DNA from: Richelia sp. UBA3308
GTDB lineage: Bacteria; Cyanobacteriota; Cyanobacteriia; Cyanobacteriales; Nostocaceae
DNA length: 13,770 nucleotides
Reading direction: 5' to 3'
Assembly: GCA_002361335.1 (NCBI GenBank)
Contig: DESS01000238.1
Span: 9,469 to 23,238, forward strand
Shown piece by piece: positions 13,047 through 13,770 of this stretch. The notes below the pieces were generated by a model. It ran no database searches. It worked only from the letters and a program-made list of their open reading frames with translations, and was not told the origin of the DNA. The first letter of the stretch is position 1; each line of letters begins with the position of its first letter. The position numbers and the translations under genes were made by a program.

Positions 13047-13555
13047 CTATGTCTGTTCTCTTTTTTTGGATTTATTGGATTTATTTAAATAAACGCGATC
13101 GCACAATTTTATTAAATCCCCAGTTTTTAGATTTAGCTTTTGGGCAACTTTTGCGATATCGGTGCTCTGGGGGTAACTCTGACGTGATAATAAATCTACC
13201 AATAATTTTGCTCTTTCTCCAGCAATTTTGCGAGCAACTTCTTCTTCCAAGTCCGAGGCTTTATTTTTTACTAACTCTTGACTTTCTTGTTCTACTAGTT
13301 CTTTTGCTTTTTCTTCAACAAGCTTATCAAGATGCTCTTGAAATAATTGAAATCCTTGAGAAGCTTTTCATGAGATTGAGATTTATTATTATTTGAGACG
13401 GTGGCGAGAAGCAATGAATTAGAAAGATGAACTAAGTAGGTTGGCGTTGAAAATAGTAATTGGGGCAAGTGAGTAGTCAATAGTAATGATCGGGTTCGGG
13501 CAAGGGAGCGGCGGGAGATAATACTCCCCATCGACCTAACTCAGTGCCTAAATGG
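13047..13555 (-). pseudogene. Broken gene, coiled-coil C-terminal part
   Basis: A 106-codon frame (13047-13367) with no ATG or GTG start codes for a charged helical segment, EHLDKLVEEKAKELVEQESQ and onward, then VARKIAGERAKLLVDLLSRQ and a soluble end (TGDLIKLCDRVYL). A TGA closes it upstream at 13368-13370. The preceding protein-like pieces are in other frames: NNNKSQSHEKLLKDFNYF just before (one frame over) and LGTELGRWGVLSPAAP at about 13495-13548 (a third frame). The simplest reading is a single gene broken by at least two frameshifts; it may once have joined the repeat-coding frame at 13556-13770. A TTG at 13250 could start a 67-residue product, which is less likely. Function unknown; a phage- or element-related protein is possible but unsupported. 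Confidence 0.5.
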
Positions 13556-13770
13556 TTAGAAATTATTAATAATCACGGGGGGAATAGAATAAGGTTTTTG
13601 TACCCTTGGATAAGGAAAAAAGTTGGGTGAGAAATTCGATGTTGGATAATGGTAAGAAGGCGCTGAATGTTGGTAATTTGTTACTGGATTTTGGTAGTTA
13701 GGTGTTGAATATTGATAAGCGGGTGTTGATTGTTGATAATTAGGTGGAGAATTTTGGTAATTGGGTATTG
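13556..13770 (-). CDS. 3' end of a gene for heptapeptide repeats (partial)
   Basis: The frame enters from beyond the right edge and ends with TAA at 13556-13558. The 70 visible residues begin with six tandem seven-residue repeats (13634-13759): YQNSPPN, YQQSTPA, YQYSTPN, YQNPVTN, YQHSAPS, YHYPTSN, consensus Y-Q-x-S-x-P-N. A Pro/Phe/Tyr-rich tail follows (FSPNFFPYPRVQKPYSIPPV). The sequence is low-complexity and presumably unstructured. The varied codons in the repeats argue that the protein repeat was kept by selection and did not come from recent DNA slippage. The gene might be whole, or the front of the broken gene next to it. I do not recognise a family. Confidence 0.55.
   Translation of the reverse strand, partial: IPNYQNSPPNYQQSTPAYQYSTPNYQNPVTNYQHSAPSYHYPTSNFSPNFFPYPRVQKPYSIPPVIINNF

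Larger units (their letters stand above)
11761..13770. mobile_element. Left end of a putative nifE programmed-excision element
   Basis: From 11761 the sequence no longer belongs to nif. It has dispersed-repeat fragments, an unrecognised gene remnant, a ribbon-helix-helix gene with upstream repeats and terminator, and a broken repeat-protein gene. DNA elements removed by site-specific recombinases during heterocyst formation are established for nifD, fdxN and hupL, and interruption of nifE has also been reported in Nostocales. The junction inside a conserved codon stretch and the good state of the rest of nifE fit that model. No recombinase gene is seen; the distal end and the matching direct repeat would be outside the window. 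Insertion by an ordinary mobile element remains possible. Confidence 0.75.

Noticed and set aside
13634..13759. Likeness of the Y-Q-x-S-x-P-N heptads to the RNA polymerase II tail repeat.
   Set aside because: Only the period and a Tyr/Ser/Pro bias are shared; there is no reason to infer a common function.

Overview
The window comes from a heterocyst-forming cyanobacterium (Nostocales), and most of it is the nif gene cluster read on the minus strand. The evidence is the gene order nifE-nifN-nifX-DUF269-CCE_0567-nifW-hesA-hesB-fdxH, the heterocyst ferredoxin FdxH, six HIP1 octamers (GCGATCGC at 1084, 1520, 6917, 8716, 12392 and 13095) and many seven-base tandem repeats in the gene spacers. The genus cannot be fixed from the sequence alone.

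Layout. At 1-768 there is repeat-rich non-coding DNA, including a short transposon-like element with perfect ends. At 769-1254 (+) lies the uptake-hydrogenase protease gene hupW, convergent with a small unknown gene (1271-1645, -). A 1.3 kb AT-rich spacer with dispersed repeats follows. Then come a CBS-CP12 fusion gene (2972-3577, -), a SAM methyltransferase (4422-5057, -) and a divergent molybdate-binding Mop gene (5189-5398, +). From 5760 to 11760 (-) the nif and hes genes run without interruption. The tail of fdxH has a very clear intrinsic terminator at 5689-5718.

The nif genes form one functional group. NifE/NifN is the scaffold on which the iron-molybdenum cofactor is finished. NifX and its DUF269 partner carry cofactor intermediates. 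NifW helps MoFe protein maturation, HesA and HesB belong to metal or Fe-S handling, and FdxH feeds electrons to nitrogenase reductase. Mop could store the molybdate needed for the cofactor, and HupW matures the hydrogenase that recycles H2 made by nitrogenase.

The most striking feature is at 11760. NifE similarity stops abruptly in mid-protein after the motif EPEFTTP, and an in-frame stop follows at once. The last 2 kb (11761-13770) is of another character: a small ribbon-helix-helix regulator gene with a repeat array at its promoter and its own terminator, gene fragments, and a gene coding for heptapeptide repeats. This is best read as one end of a programmed excision element lying inside nifE, of the kind removed during heterocyst development. 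The other end, the recombinase and the 5' part of nifE would lie beyond the window.

A second theme is how short tandem repeats fill the nif spacers. Two composite arrays, one before nifN and one before the CCE_0567-like gene, are in inverted orientation. A 21-base inverted repeat brackets nifN. Both would be able to pair within a shared transcript.
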